A stretch of 64,000 bases of DNA from assembly GCA_050084985.1 (NCBI GenBank), contig JBITNC010000001.1, positions 142,352,001-142,416,000 of the forward strand. Reading direction: 5' to 3'. Below the pieces are notes generated by a model. It searched no databases, was not told the DNA's origin, and saw only the letters and a list, made by a program, of their open reading frames with translations. Position numbers and translations under genes: made by a program. This DNA comes from Nageia nagi. Its lineage: Eukaryota > Pinophyta. Below, in pieces: positions 1 to 11,340 of this stretch; the stretch's first letter is position 1; every line of letters starts with the position of its first letter.

Positions 1-600
1 CAAAGCTTTTACTCTCCTTTGCATGTAGTTTAGGTGGGGTCTTAACCCCCTTTGATCGACACTTTCACCTTTTTGTTAGGTTCTCCTTCTCCCACATGAT
101 TAGATTGGTAGCTTCTTCCTTTCTTTAAAATGCTTCCCCTTTTACCTTGTACTCTACACAGTGATGATGTGGCATAGTTGACCTCCATTTGTCCATGCAT
201 TCCCCTCCTTAGATTATGTATTTACACCCATCTCATTGGGCTTCTAATGTTTTATTTATTTTTTTAGCATTGGATTTTACTTCAATTTTGTAAATAAATA
301 CAAAAATATATCAAACTTCAAACCTTCACAATAGATAATCAAAGATTCAATTTTTTAAGTTGGTAAATTGACAAGTTCGATTGAAAAGATTTGCAATTTG
401 GAATACTTATTTTGCTAAAATGAGATGATCAAATTTTGGATCATCAACAAAGAATTATCCAAATGAAATATTGTGATCTATCATAGTATGATAAGTATGA
501 CATGATTATACTTCATTAGCCTATTTTATAGGTCACCCTAATAATACTTCTTATAAAAATCATTTCCTTATGAGTATTCCCATATAGATAGGCCAATATG
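1..600. other. unassigned AT-rich flank
   Basis: I see no gene, RNA gene or clear element terminus here. The last part (about 440-600) may already belong to the caulimovirid copy that follows, because short stretches in the + frames resemble coat-protein-like sequence, but stops and frame changes are too dense to place a boundary. Confidence 0.3.
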
Positions 601-639
601 TGATTGAACATACCCTCATGAATGATAAAAAGGTTATTA

Positions 640-1035
640 TTAATGGCAAAGAAGTGATTGAAGAAGCTACATGGAGAGAAATAAATTAGGCTTTGAAAAA
701 GCCATTAGTGAGTTTTGTGTCAATCAAAGAGTCACTAAAGCAATCACAACATGTGATTTTGGCATTACACCTTCTATATGTCATAAATAATTATTTCCTA
801 ATTATGGATGTAAGACCCAAAAATTATAGAAAAAACCAAGAAAGTCATATGTAAAGAGGTCTTATGTAAATAAGCCTAGCTAAAAGATAGCAAAATCCTA
901 TTCCTACTATCCCAAAAAGAGATTTTTCCAAAAGGCCCCATAAGTTCAAAAAGAAAGATCAAGGAGTTGGTAGGAAAAATTATTTTAATTACGATGAGAA
1001 AGATCATTTTGCTTCAAGCTAGACAAATCCCAAAA
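640..1035 (+). pseudogene. caulimovirid coat-protein C-terminus with dead zinc knuckle
   Basis: The + strand reads a segment containing FCVNQRVTKA and CDFGITPSICHK, then a Lys/Arg/Tyr-rich stretch (about 820-960), then NYDEKDHFASS at about 990-1020. The last part lies where a CCHC nucleic-acid-binding knuckle is expected. The histidine spacing is kept, but the cysteine positions read Tyr, Tyr and a stop codon. A basic region followed by a knuckle is the usual end of caulimovirid coat proteins, which package the genome. Several stops interrupt the frame. The function is assigned by position and pattern only. Confidence 0.5.
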
Positions 1036-1840
1036 AAAAAAAATCAAAGCAGTGATGCAAAGGATTAAAGAAATGAGAGGCAATTAGCCTACAAATTTTA
1101 ATGAATGGGATTTGTATTCTAATTATACTAAAGAAGAAGAATTCGATGTAAAGTTAGATTCTAGTGAGTATACAATAGCAAGTGAATCTGATGAGTCCTA
1201 TCAGTATGAATCTAAAATATAGTATAAATTAGCTTTGAATGATGAGTACCCTATTCAATATGGATATAAGATGAGAAGGTCATATCTCACTGATCCAAAA
1301 GAAAATGCAAGGTTTCCTCCAGATACTATTCAAAATCAAATTAGTTAGTGGGATAGAGCTCCTCTTAATGATTATGCCACAAAAATGCTTGAAGATCACA
1401 TAAAGGAATTGAAGCTCCATGATAATCCTCCTCAACTAGTAAGAGCTACTCCTCTCCCATCATACATAGAGATCATGGAAGAAGTATAGTTGAAGACACT
1501 TACAATCTTACAAGAAATTTAGAATCTCAAAAAGGAATTAAAGAGGATAAATAAGTTATAACAAAGAGTATATCAATTAGGAAAGGAAAAATCTAAGCTT
1601 TACTAGGAATTGCATCCAAGAACACATTGGACCCAAGGATCATCCAAAGATCATAGTGAATCAGACCTAGATTCAAATTCTACTGATGAAGATTAACTAA
1701 GTAGAATCTTGACTAAAGAACAAGTTGAAGTAGTTATTCCTAAGGATCCACTACCATCACTAGAAGAACTTGTAAATATTGAAATTTCAAAAGTTAAGCT
1801 TATGATAGCAAGCCTTAAGGAAATCAAAGTAGATGTGTTT
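1036..1840 (+). pseudogene. caulimovirid polyprotein linker region
   Basis: Between the knuckle and the protease the + frames read acidic, Ser/Asp/Glu-rich sequence, for example SSKDHSESDLDSNSTDED near 1640-1695. Repeated TAG/TAA stops interrupt it. Such low-complexity linkers are common between the coat and protease parts of these polyproteins. No domain is recognised. Confidence 0.4.
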
Positions 1841-2150
1841 TCCACTCCTATTTTAACCTAAGAGTTTATTGCATGCATATATATTGGTGCCATTGCTAGT
1901 ATTATTCATCCTCATTTTGTTCATCCTAGATGTGTTATTCCTTACCTTGGTATATTCAATTCCATTGATGGTTCTATGGTCTCAACTAAAGGGAAAGTTA
2001 AAAATTTGATATTTATTCTTAATGGAAAATATTTTTTCCTTGATTTCTTAGTTTTAGATTCAGGGATTGGTATTACATTCGGATTTGATTTCTTTTAGAA
2101 ATATGTCCCTATATATTTCAAAAACTTACTTTCCAAATTACTCTAAAATA
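1841..2150 (+). pseudogene. caulimovirid aspartic protease remnant
   Basis: The + frame reads a continuous block with IGAIASIIHPHFV (from about 1882), then VIPYLGIFNSIDG and FLDFLVLDSGIGITFG (about 2030-2090). This is the layout of a retroviral-type aspartic protease that cleaves the polyprotein. The active-site motif expected as D-[ST]-G-A reads Y-I-G-A, so the catalytic Asp is missing. The frame ends in stops shortly after. The enzyme is dead. Confidence 0.6.
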
Positions 2151-2399
2151 TGGTATCTTAGAATGCCCATGTACTATGGTAAGCAAGAAAATTCAGATTT
2201 CATTCCTCAGAAAATTAGTAGAAAATAGGTTCTTAGTCCTTAGCCTAGAAAAGAGAAGAATTACTAAATAGTATTAGATCCAAAAAAGAAAGAATGAAAT
2301 CAATCAGCTTCAAGAATATTTAGTAAAGAATTATTGTACCTATAAAAGCTAACTATATTATGAAGTTAGTCTCCCTATGAAAGAATGAAGCTGAGAATA

Positions 2400-3110
2400 T
2401 TAGGAAGTTAGTCTCCCTATGAAAGATGAAAAAATGAAAGTACCTACAAAAGCTAACTATATTGCAATGTTTGTTGAAGACAAGAAAGTTATGATAGAAG
2501 AAATAAAAGAACTCTTGAAGAAAAAATTGACTAGAAAATTTTATTCTAGTTGGTCTTGTTATGCATTTTATGTGGAAAAGCATTTTGAGATCACCATAGG
2601 TCATAAATGACTAGCTTATGGCAACTTGGCATAAAAGAAGATTGATACAATATTGGCTTTGTGGTTCTAATCTTAAACAGACACTATGAGTGGAATGTCA
2701 TACCATTTGGCCTCAAAAATACTCCATCAGAGTTTCAAAAAAGAATAGATAGTATCTTATTAGAAAACATACAAGACTTTGCTATCTAGTATATAGATGA
2801 TATGCTTATTACTTCAAATTCTTTAGATGAGCATTTCAAACATTTAAAGATCTTCAAAGAATTAGTTATTTCCCATGGGTTAGTATTTTTTGCTAAAAAG
2901 ATCATTTTGTTCCAAACTAATATTGAGTTCTTAGGGCATAAAATTAATAATGTCTCTATTCAATTATAACCACATGTACTTTCTTTTGTACATAATTTTC
3001 TTGATAATATCATAGACAAAAAATAACTGCAAAGGTTTCTTGGTTGTAATTATGTCTCTCCATTTTATGAAAATTTTGCATTTCATAGAAAGTTTCTTAA
3101 TGAGAGACTC
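2400..3110 (+). pseudogene. caulimovirid reverse transcriptase remnant
   Basis: RT motifs lie in broken + frames: YEWNVIPFGLKNTPSEFQ at about 2685-2740, the active-site YIDD at 2790-2801, and FLGHKINN at about 2930-2950. The substrate would be the pregenomic RNA. The YIDD motif survives, but a TAG sits directly before it (2787-2789). The upstream part has an internal duplication: GAAGTTAGTCTCCCTATGAAAGA occurs at about 2361 and again at 2405. The MPFG/YIDD pattern is shared with gypsy RT, so the missing integrase downstream is what points to a pararetrovirus. Confidence 0.7.
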
Positions 3111-3199
3111 TAAAAAGATCCTCCAGCTTGGACTAAAAAATATACTACAACTATAAGAAGAATTAAAGAAACATATGTTAATCTTCCACCAACATAGCC

Positions 3200-3720
3200 T
3201 CCAAATGGGCTCATTCCAAAAGTGTTAGAAACTAATGCATCCAGTGAAGGATGGGATATCATGTTAAAATAATGATAATCATATGCAAGTGGTAAGGTTA
3301 TCAAGTTTATCTTTGTTTATGCTTCAGGTTTCTAGAAAGGTGCACAGTTAAAGTATCATTCTACCAAGCAAGAGATATTAGCTTCCAATATGGGCATTAA
3401 TAAATTTTAGTTATATCTTCATAATATCCCATTTGTTCTTAGATATGATTTCATTGGCATGAAAGGATCTCTTGAAGGTAATCTCTTCTATGATCCTACT
3501 TAAGCACTTATGGTAAGGCTTTAGTCTTTCTTCTCCTACTTTGATATTACATTTGAATACTATCAAGGTAGAAGAAATGTAGTTGTTCATTTTTTATCCC
3601 AAGAAGCACTCCTTAGTTCCAAACCACTTTCACAACAAGGATGTAAAGTATTGTATATACATGCTTGTAATTTTTTGTATGAAGAAACATTTATAAAATC
3701 ACTTTTTCATGTGAATTCTA
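3200..3720 (+). pseudogene. caulimovirid RNase H remnant
   Basis: This follows RT in a broken + frame. VLETNASSEGWDIML (from about 3221) is the first RNase H motif with Asn where the catalytic Asp is expected, a change that one G-to-A would make. QLKYHSTKQEILA (about 3345-3385) matches the second conserved block, and EYYQGRRNVVVHFLS (about 3555-3600) matches the third. Two adjacent stops follow the first motif. No integrase zinc finger or DDE core follows. Confidence 0.65.
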
Positions 3721-3789
3721 TTGATAGCGATAAAATTTGGTATATAATAAATTGAGAAAAGAATTTCAAAACATAAGAATGCTCTGCTA

Positions 3790-4612
3790 CTCAATGTTGG
3801 CTCATGGAAAATATGTTCATTACTATCACTAGACCTTACAAGAGATATGGAATAAATCTAGAGTATCCCTATCCTCCTTATCTCATGCCTTTTATTTATG
3901 TTAAGGATAGAGTTCATAAGTATATGTCTTCTATTACATTGTAAATAGGAAATTATTTTATTAGATAATGAGGGTTAGATCATTTGATAAAATTATTTTA
4001 GATATTTTGGGATCGAAGTACAAATAATAGTGATCATATACCCTTTCATTTTTGTGCTATCAAACATAGAGTGTAGTTTCAAAATCCTACTCCAAGCACT
4101 CTAGGGTTTCCATGTGATCCTGATGAATTCACCAATGAGTATCAGTAGTGGTTAGTCATATTAATACCTTTAATAATTACTTTGGATGATAATATTTATT
4201 TTGGTGATGGTCTTGATCATACATTCTCCCAAGAGGAGATTGTTAGATTCTTTGTTGAAAATAATATCCCTTGGAAAATCCATAGCAGTATTGAGTTCAC
4301 TAGATCTTTTCATTATCCACCACAAACTGATATTTATTCTAAAATAATTATCTGATGTGATAATTCATTTTCCAAAAATATTCATGATTGGTTTTATCAT
4401 GGGGCCTATGTTCCATCTTCGTCTGTTTCTAAGTTCCATCTTGCTCAATTTCATAATCACAAGTTTAGATGCCACCTATTTATGGCGGTAAATGAACATC
4501 ATGGAGAGCATACACATATATAAGTCCTGACACCTGAATCTTCTCCCAGTAGTAGCAGTTTAGGTTCTCCTCCACCATCTCTTAATAATGATCTTGACAT
4601 GCCTTCAGACTA
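3790..4612 (+). pseudogene. unassigned region downstream of caulimovirid RNase H
   Basis: Coding-like sequence continues for about 0.8 kb after RNase H, in one dominant + frame with stops. Readable pieces include LEYPYPPYLMPFIYVKDRVH (about 3860-3925), GDGLDHTFSQEEIVRFFVEN (about 4205-4262), WFYHGAYVPSSSVSKFHLAQ (about 4390-4450) and a Ser/Pro-rich tail near 4530-4600. I do not recognise a domain. Translational activator or other accessory proteins are known in this position in some caulimovirids, but I have no motif linking this region to them. Confidence 0.45.
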
Positions 4613-4857
4613 ATGGAAAACATAATGGGCACATAACCCATGTGTTCATATTCCTATCTTATTACAATGTGATAAGATGGTGGATCTCATAATAGCTTCC
4701 CAAATATGCCATGGTTGTTGGCATCCACTTGTGTTATTTATTCACCATGTGGATAAAGTTACTTTATGTCACCTCCATATAATATTACTCCTATGGAGTA
4801 TCATGAATGGTGAAGATGTAGATCTAATATTAGTTAGATCTACATGGTCCATTAGGT

Positions 4858-5103
4858 TATAAATAGAAGAATGCTTGAGTCATTTGGCATTCAAGTTAGG
4901 AATATTTTAGATTTATAAAAGTATAGAATAGTATGAGGTCTAGTAGCATAGTAAGACCTACAAAACTCATGTTCATAGCATACTCTATATTGCTTATAGG
5001 AGTGAAGTCCAAATTCATAACTAGCTACGTCATTTATAGTGTGTCAAGATTCAGAACATTCTGTTCTACTTATGTCTATATATTTTGGCAAAATTTCAAT
5101 AAA
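4858..5103 (+). promoter_or_regulatory. pararetroviral TATA box and poly(A) signal
   Basis: TATAAATAG lies at 4858-4866 and AATAAA at 5098-5103, about 240 bases apart, in the non-coding stretch after the last coding-like region. Caulimovirid pregenomic RNAs start after a TATA box and end at a signal inside the terminal repeat downstream of it, so the pair fits. The assignment is by position and spacing. No tRNA-Met primer site was found downstream. Confidence 0.45.
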
Positions 5104-5300
5104 TGGAAGCTTTTTGTGAAATATTGGTCTATATTTATTTTTTCATGATATTGCATACTAAGAGTTTGCTAAAGAAGATATTTTTCCTTGATAGTGTGTT
5201 AGCAGGGAGAAGCTGTTAAGTTGATTGTGGGAGTTGCTTCCTTCAGAAATAGATAAGTGTACATAGAATTGATATTAGGGAGCTAAATTTGAGCCCAAAA

Positions 5301-7905
5301 AAGGGAGTGATCTTGATATTTCTAAGATATAGAATATTTAGTGAGAAATATTCTATATGGGATCAAATAAGTTATAAAACAATTATACATAATACCTTCA
5401 TCTTATATTATTATTAAATAATTATAAAATAATTAATTACAAGGGAAATAATTATGTCAAGGATGAGGGATGGCATGTGGATGGTGTGAGGGAAGGATTA
5501 AATTGTATTTGACCAAAGGGGTTTTGAGAAAATATTTTCCTGCAAGATAGGATTTTATATTCGATGGAGGTTAGTGAAATGTTTGTTTAGGCTTTGTGTG
5601 TAAATATGGTTAAGATTATGGTAAAATAAGAATATGGGGGTAGCAGGACAAAGAGGAATGTGAGTGGTGGTAGAGTATCAAATACACTATCTAATCAATG
5701 ATATCTAAAGAGAAGAAAATAATAGCTAAAGTATAATCAAATGGATACTAGTTCCATCAATAATAGAGAAACAAGTAAAATGATTAGATTGATGGAATTG
5801 AGCAATCCCATTTAGGATGATTAAGTCATGCACTTAATCTAAATTGAGAAAGTATTTTTCATCAAGTTTGATAATTTCCCTAGCATCATATAATTATCAT
5901 TTTAGTCCTAAATCATCTATATCAATCTCTAATTATCAAAGAGGAACTAAATATATATCATGTATGTGACATTGGGATATGTATGTTATATATTGAAGTA
6001 CCCTAATAGCATGATAACATGCAAGAAGGAAAAATTGGATATCTCAAGATAAAGATATAGGTAGTGTGAGTCACCATCATCTACAATAAAATGCAATGAA
6101 TAAGCAAGTGGAAAGTAATATATAAAAATGTAAATATGTTGAGTTATTTAATTCCTAATAGGAAAGATCCATATATATTTGACATGAAGGTTTGAGCATT
6201 CTAAATAAATATACAAATTCAAGTGTTCATGGTATAGGAAAGCAACACCTTTATATCCTTTAATACCTTGGTAGGTCTTTGGTCTATATGCAAAAGGATA
6301 AAAATAACTTGTATAAGATGGTAATGATTTTAGTTGTGTTTATGTAAAACTAGTAGTTAGATCATTAGCCAAAATGATAATGGCATTAAGCCTATTGGTA
6401 AATTCTTTCAAAACTAATGCTAATTTCATACAACATTAAGGGCCTTAATGAACCTAATATAAAAGGTTTGTACCCAACCATTTGAAAGATTAGAATATAG
6501 ACATTATGATGGTTATTGATACCAAAATATTTTTAAAAAAAATAATTGAAATTCAATATAGATTCTAGATAAGAGGTAATTTCTTATGGAATGAATCTAT
6601 AGGAAATTTGATACGATTGGGGATATTGTGGAACTTCATAAATATTCAATTTATTTATGAATTAGTATATTTTAAAGTAATATAATACTAAGGAGAAATA
6701 TTTCATAGTAATATTTAAATTCCATTAAATAGGGATCATAGAAGAAAATATTTGAAGGGTTTAAGAACTACTACAAACAAGTTTCTATAAGAGGTATGAA
6801 TTAGTATCTTAATCTGAAATTTAAAATAAATGATAATTGACACCATCAAGGATTTTTCAAAAATTGAGTATTTAGAATAATATAGAAAATAATCCTAATC
6901 TAAAATTTTAATTTTCCTTACCTTAATAAATGATATTAATAGGAAACAATAGTGATAAGTTCTTTCACATCACTTTAAACTAGAAGGAATCATAATTATT
7001 ATTAGAATGGAACCTAAGTGTTAGGGTTCATTAAGGATGTAGACTTAATCAAGAAAGGAGGGTTTTATTATTTCAATGATCTTATTAATAAGAGGGAATG
7101 AGTGTTAACTAAGAAAAAGGAATTCATTCTCAATAATATCTCAAATTTAATATTAGATGTAGATAATAACATGAGATTCGATATAAGGAAATGAATATCT
7201 AAAACTTGATATTTTTCCTACACCCTTTTTCATAAAAATATTTTGTATGTATGTATATAAGTAATGGTAGTCAATCTTCCTAATTATAATCCACAAGAAA
7301 TAATAAGCTATTTACCTTGATACATACAAATCCATCTCTCTTTATACAATTTTTGTTAAACAATTTTCACATAATATTATTATACAATAAAATAATATGT
7401 TAATATTTTCCATTGATGAATAAAACATTTAAGTTGTAAAAATAAATTGAAATTTTTTATAATAAATCTCACAATAAATGAGGTGTCAAAAGTGTAACAA
7501 GTACATCAAGAGGCATCTTACAATGATAGTTAGAGGAGAATAAGGACCAAATATCCGACTTCATACTTTTTTGAAAAATAAAAATGAAATTTGACATACT
7601 AATATAATTTAATATTATAAAAATTAATTTTAATAAATTTAAAATTATAATAATTTGACTATATTTTAAAAAGTGAAACAATTAAAATATTTAAATAAAA
7701 TAATTAAATTTTTTTGAAAAATAACAAGAATGAATCTATTTTATGATTAATTTTGTGTTGTATTTAATTGTTTTTATGACATTTTTTATAAATAATGTGT
7801 TAGATATTTATTATTTTTTTATTTATAATTTTTATTATACTTTTATTTAATAATATTTTATGTATAAAGATATTTAAAATAAATGCCTCAAAAATAATAC
7901 CTCTT
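5301..7905. other. AT-rich DNA without recognisable features
   Basis: About 2.6 kb with many stops in all frames and long A/T runs, strongest at 7560-7890. I see no protein domain, RNA gene, LTR terminus or tandem array. Confidence 0.5.
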
Positions 7906-7910
7906 AGTAT

Positions 7911-8811
7911 TGAAAAATCTTAATCTCCACTCTCGAGTGTTATGGTACTCTATCTCTGGGCACTATTATATCTACACTCGCTTGGGCTCAGTGTCACTTT
8001 CAGGTGTAGGCATTGGCATGATTCCTTTAGCTCTCAACATCATGCAATGCTCCTGCATCATGCACTGTCTCCATCTTTGGACTCTCTTCCACTGCCCCGA
8101 GAGCTACTAACCTTCAGGATCTATTCCCTTTCGTGTTTTATCTCTTAGGCTCCTGGACTTGTTGACCTATCTCAGGCATTCCCAAACTTTGGGCTTTAGG
8201 ACTTAATCACTACCCAAAGTGACTACTATTCTTTGGGATGTGTTTCATTCTACTCTAGGATTTCCTTCTTTGAGAACTATTTCTTTCGAATTTGAGGCTT
8301 GTTAACACCTGCATTTTTTGGTGAGTAATTCACTATTTTAGATCCTGGATCTCGGGTCTTGTTACACCACAACACATATTTTGCTCTAGAAATTGGATTT
8401 TACTCTAATAAAGGTCTTTCTAACCCAGAATTAAATGCTCAACCACCGACACTAGTTTTAGATGTCATGTATATAAAAAGAGCATGGGCTTCCTCTACTC
8501 TCGATAGAAAGGATGACAGAATGTGTGCATGGAACCATGATGCATTTAATTTTATTTTTGACCAAGTAGTAGGCATATAATATTATATATTATGGGTGTA
8601 AATGAAGAGGATGGAGGAGTAGATTAAAGAATCAGTGTATGTTTTCCTGCTAGCTCCAATAGAGCATTGTAAAAAAATTACTTCTCTTCAATACAAATAT
8701 ATTTTTGGTCTTCTATTTATCTTGATGTTTATTTTGCCTATGGTTACCCTCATTATGATTTGGCTATACACATTATTGTTTATTTTTCTTCAAAATCTTC
8801 AATTGGTATCA
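7911..8811 (+). repeat. 5' LTR of copia element A
   Basis: 901 bases, TG...CA. It matches the 3' copy along its length with many substitutions and small indels. A TATA-like TATATAAAA sits at 8470-8478 and is a plausible core promoter. The 3' copy has TATAGAAA at the equivalent place. Confidence 0.9.
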
Positions 8812-8813
8812 AA

Positions 8814-8825
8814 GCAAAAGATTTA
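8814..8825 (+). promoter_or_regulatory. primer-binding site of element A
   Basis: TGGTATCAAAGC lies two bases after the 5' LTR. It is the initiator tRNA-Met primer site TGGTATCAGAGC with one G-to-A change. It fixes the LTR end and the strand. Confidence 0.88.
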
Positions 8826-8879
8826 TTGGGTTAAATGGATTTCAAGCCAAAAAATTCACTAAAGTTGTAAATTCCCATT

Positions 8880-9710
8880 TTTAATAGAGACCATTACAAG
8901 TACTAGTGCATCCATATGAGGACATTTTTATCTCTCAAGACTTATCAAAAATTTGGTTCCTAGAGATTTACTGACTTAGATGAAGTCACCCTTGCAACCA
9001 TGACTGCAAATGAGAAGAAATAAGTGTTGGAGGATCATAAGAAGAATGCTAAGGCATTGTTTTCCATCCAATCTAGTATAGATGTGTCCATATTCCCCAA
9101 AATTGAAAGTATAAGACTTCTAAGGAAGCATGGGAGATCTTGGAGATTGCATAAAAAGGATCAGCCAAGGTCCATGTGGAAAAGCTCCAAATTTTAAAGG
9201 AGTTTGAATCTCTCCATATGAGAGAGGAAGAGAATATAAGTTTCTTCTTTTCCAAGATTCAAGATTTTGTAAATGCCCTCCATTCATATGGTGAAGAGAT
9301 GAGAGACACCAGAATCATGGAAAAGGTCCTTTGGAGCTTTACCAAAAGATTTGATCCCATTACCATTGTCATTGAAGAAGAAAAAGACCTATCCCAACTC
9401 ATAGTTGTGGAGTTGTAGGGTAGTCTAACTAACTATGAATATAAAATTAGTGATAGATTCAAGTATTTGGACCAAGCCTTTCAAGAATAGTTGAAAATGA
9501 AGGGCTAAGAGTCCTCTTCATCAAATACTAGCTCTTCTTCATCCTGTCATGGAAGAGGTGGATCATCGCATGGAAGAAGTGGTGGTCGACGTAGAGAAAG
9601 AAAATGTCATGGAAGAGGACATTCTAGGGAAATATCACAAGATGATACCCTTAGAAATTATGACTTCTATAGCAAATATGGTTACATAGAATCTCATTGC
9701 TAGAAGAAGA
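8880..9710 (+). pseudogene. copia gag of element A
   Basis: Gag forms the virus-like particle. The + frame at 9176-9415 is open and reads EKLQILKEFESLHMREEENI and SYGEEMRDTRIMEKVLWSF, the typical copia gag (UBN2-like) helices. A stop then falls inside the usual L-x-GSL-x-YE block (about 9415-9440). A Gly/Arg/His-rich stretch follows at 9535-9625, and a knuckle-like DFYSKYGYIESHC at about 9662-9700 has its first cysteines replaced. The start near 8880 is approximate because that part has several stops. Confidence 0.8.
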
Positions 9711-9789
9711 ATTCCTAGCTCAAAGCTTAGTATGTTGAAGATCAGGTTAAGAGTAGCATGTTCCTCACTTGTAGCAGTTTCTAGGCTAA

Positions 9790-10390
9790 AGAACAAAATG
9801 TATGGTACCTAGATAGTGGTTGATCTAACCACATGACTAGAAACAAAGCCTTATTTCTTAATGTTGACACCTCTGCCATAGGCCAAGTCAAGTTTGGTGA
9901 CAATAAAAAGTGCCAACATCTACAATAGAAGGACTATTGCCTTTAATTCCAAAGTTGATAAGATAGTTTATATGCTTAGCACTCTCTTTGTTCCTATCCT
10001 TAAGCATAATATTTTAAGTATTGGCCAACTTAGTATAAGGGGTTATATAACCACATTCAAAAGGAAAGAGTGCACCATAGTAAAAGAGGCCAATAATCAG
10101 CTTATAACCACTATCCATATAACTGAAAATAGGATGTATATGCTTAGGATGACACTTGCAGCAAGTTGTTTAAAAGCATCCATTGATTCTACTTGGTTAT
10201 GGCATAGGAGATTTGGTCATTTAAATTTTCACTCATTGAATGGTCTACACAAATTGGTAAGAGGCCTTCCTATCATTTCCTATACACCTAGTGAGGTCTG
10301 TGAAAGTTGTGTTGCAAGAAAGCAACACAAAGTGAAGTTTTCAAAGCACCAATATAGGGCCAAGTACCCTCTTTAGCTAGTGCATGTAGA
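9790..10390 (+). pseudogene. copia protease and integrase zinc region of element A
   Basis: WYLDSG then a stop then SNHMTR (about 9800-9840) is the copia protease active site (DSG[AC]S-H) with a TGA at the fourth position. A frame change follows near 9893. An open frame at 9894-10373 then carries LWHRRFGHLN (about 10195-10225) and CESCVARKQHKVKF (about 10300-10342), the H-H-C-C integrase zinc module, with all four ligands visible. Confidence 0.82.
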
Positions 10391-11340
10391 CTTGTGTGAA
10401 CCAATGTAGACTCCCACTAAGGTAGTAAGTCTAGATATATGCTTAGTTTTATTGATGATTTTTCTAGGATGAGTTGGCTTTATTTACTGCAAAATAAGTC
10501 TGACTCCTTTAAGAGTTTTGTTAAATTTAAGTCTCTTTTTGAAAAATAATCTGGCCATTTTATTAAGAAGTTCAAAACTAATAAAGGTGAAGAATTCATT
10601 TCCAATGAATTTAAGAACTTCTACCATTAGCATGGCATTTTTAGCCATATTACCTACACTCCACAACAAAATGGAGTGGTTGAAAGGAAAAATCAAATAG
10701 TAGTTGAGATGGTCAGATGCATGATAAAATAAAAGGGCCATGCCACTAGTTTTTGAGGTGAAGTAGTGCATGCTCAATTTATATTCTAAATAGGTGTCCA
10801 CTCAAGTTTTAAAGGTCACCACCCCTTATGAATCTTGGTTTGGTGTATAGTAAAACATTTCTCATCTTTGAATATTTGGCTCAACCTATTTTTTGCATGT
10901 GCCAAAAGCAAATAGGAAGAAGCTTGATTATAAATCCATAAAATGCATTCTAGTGGGATACTCTGAAGTGTCTAAGGCCTATAGATGTTATGATCTACTA
11001 ACTAGCAAGATTCACATCAGTAAAGATGTGATTTTTGAAGAAGGAGGAATAAGGAATCAGGAAAATGGTATTGAAGACATCATATTGAATTCCAACTTGA
11101 TGAAGATTGTGAACCTTCTCATAATACTGCAGCTCCTCCTCCTAACCTTCATCACCATCTTCATAAGCCACCAACTCACCATAGCAAGAAAGCCAAATCA
11201 GTCTCCTACTACTCATACTCCACTAGCCAAAAATAAGTGGACAAGTGATCGCTATCATCCTCCATCATTGATGTTGGATAAAGAGCTCAACAAAGAATGA
11301 TCAGGTCACAAACAAGAGCTAGAAATCAAGAGGTAAATAT
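10391..11340 (+). pseudogene. copia integrase core and C-terminus of element A
   Basis: The catalytic core that inserts the cDNA is here but scrambled. The first Asp region is LVHVDLCEPM (about 10377-10405); the second and third acidic residues fall in frames broken by stops and shifts between 10440 and 10870. An open frame at 10893-11298 reads VPKANRKKLDYKSIKCILVG and KIHISKDVIFEE, which is the conserved C-terminal block of copia integrase. The integrase is inactive. Confidence 0.8.

Larger units (their letters stand above)
600..5300 (+). mobile_element. endogenous caulimovirid (pararetrovirus) copy, degenerate
   Basis: A decayed provirus-like copy of a plant DNA pararetrovirus (Caulimoviridae). 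The order along the + strand is a basic coat-protein tail with a damaged zinc knuckle, an aspartic protease, reverse transcriptase, RNase H, a further region of about 0.8 kb, and a non-coding stretch with a TATA box and AATAAA. No integrase follows RNase H and no LTRs flank the block, which separates it from Ty3/gypsy elements with similar RT. Caulimovirids do not encode integrase and enter host DNA by illegitimate recombination. Every frame carries many stops and shifts, so it is non-functional. Gymnosperm-specific endogenous caulimovirids are known, and this copy may belong to that group; that placement is inference. Both outer boundaries are approximate. Confidence 0.75.

Noticed and set aside
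2353-2604. Open frame on the minus strand across the caulimovirid RT
   Set aside because: Antisense to readable RT sequence, with a Phe-rich composition typical of the reverse of A/T-rich coding DNA.
600-5300. Reading the block as a Ty3/gypsy element
   Set aside because: RT and RNase H are similar, but there is no integrase, no LTR and no primer site, and a coat-like zinc knuckle lies upstream.
10484-10801. 105-residue minus-strand open frame
   Set aside because: It lies antisense to the copia A integrase core and has no domain similarity.
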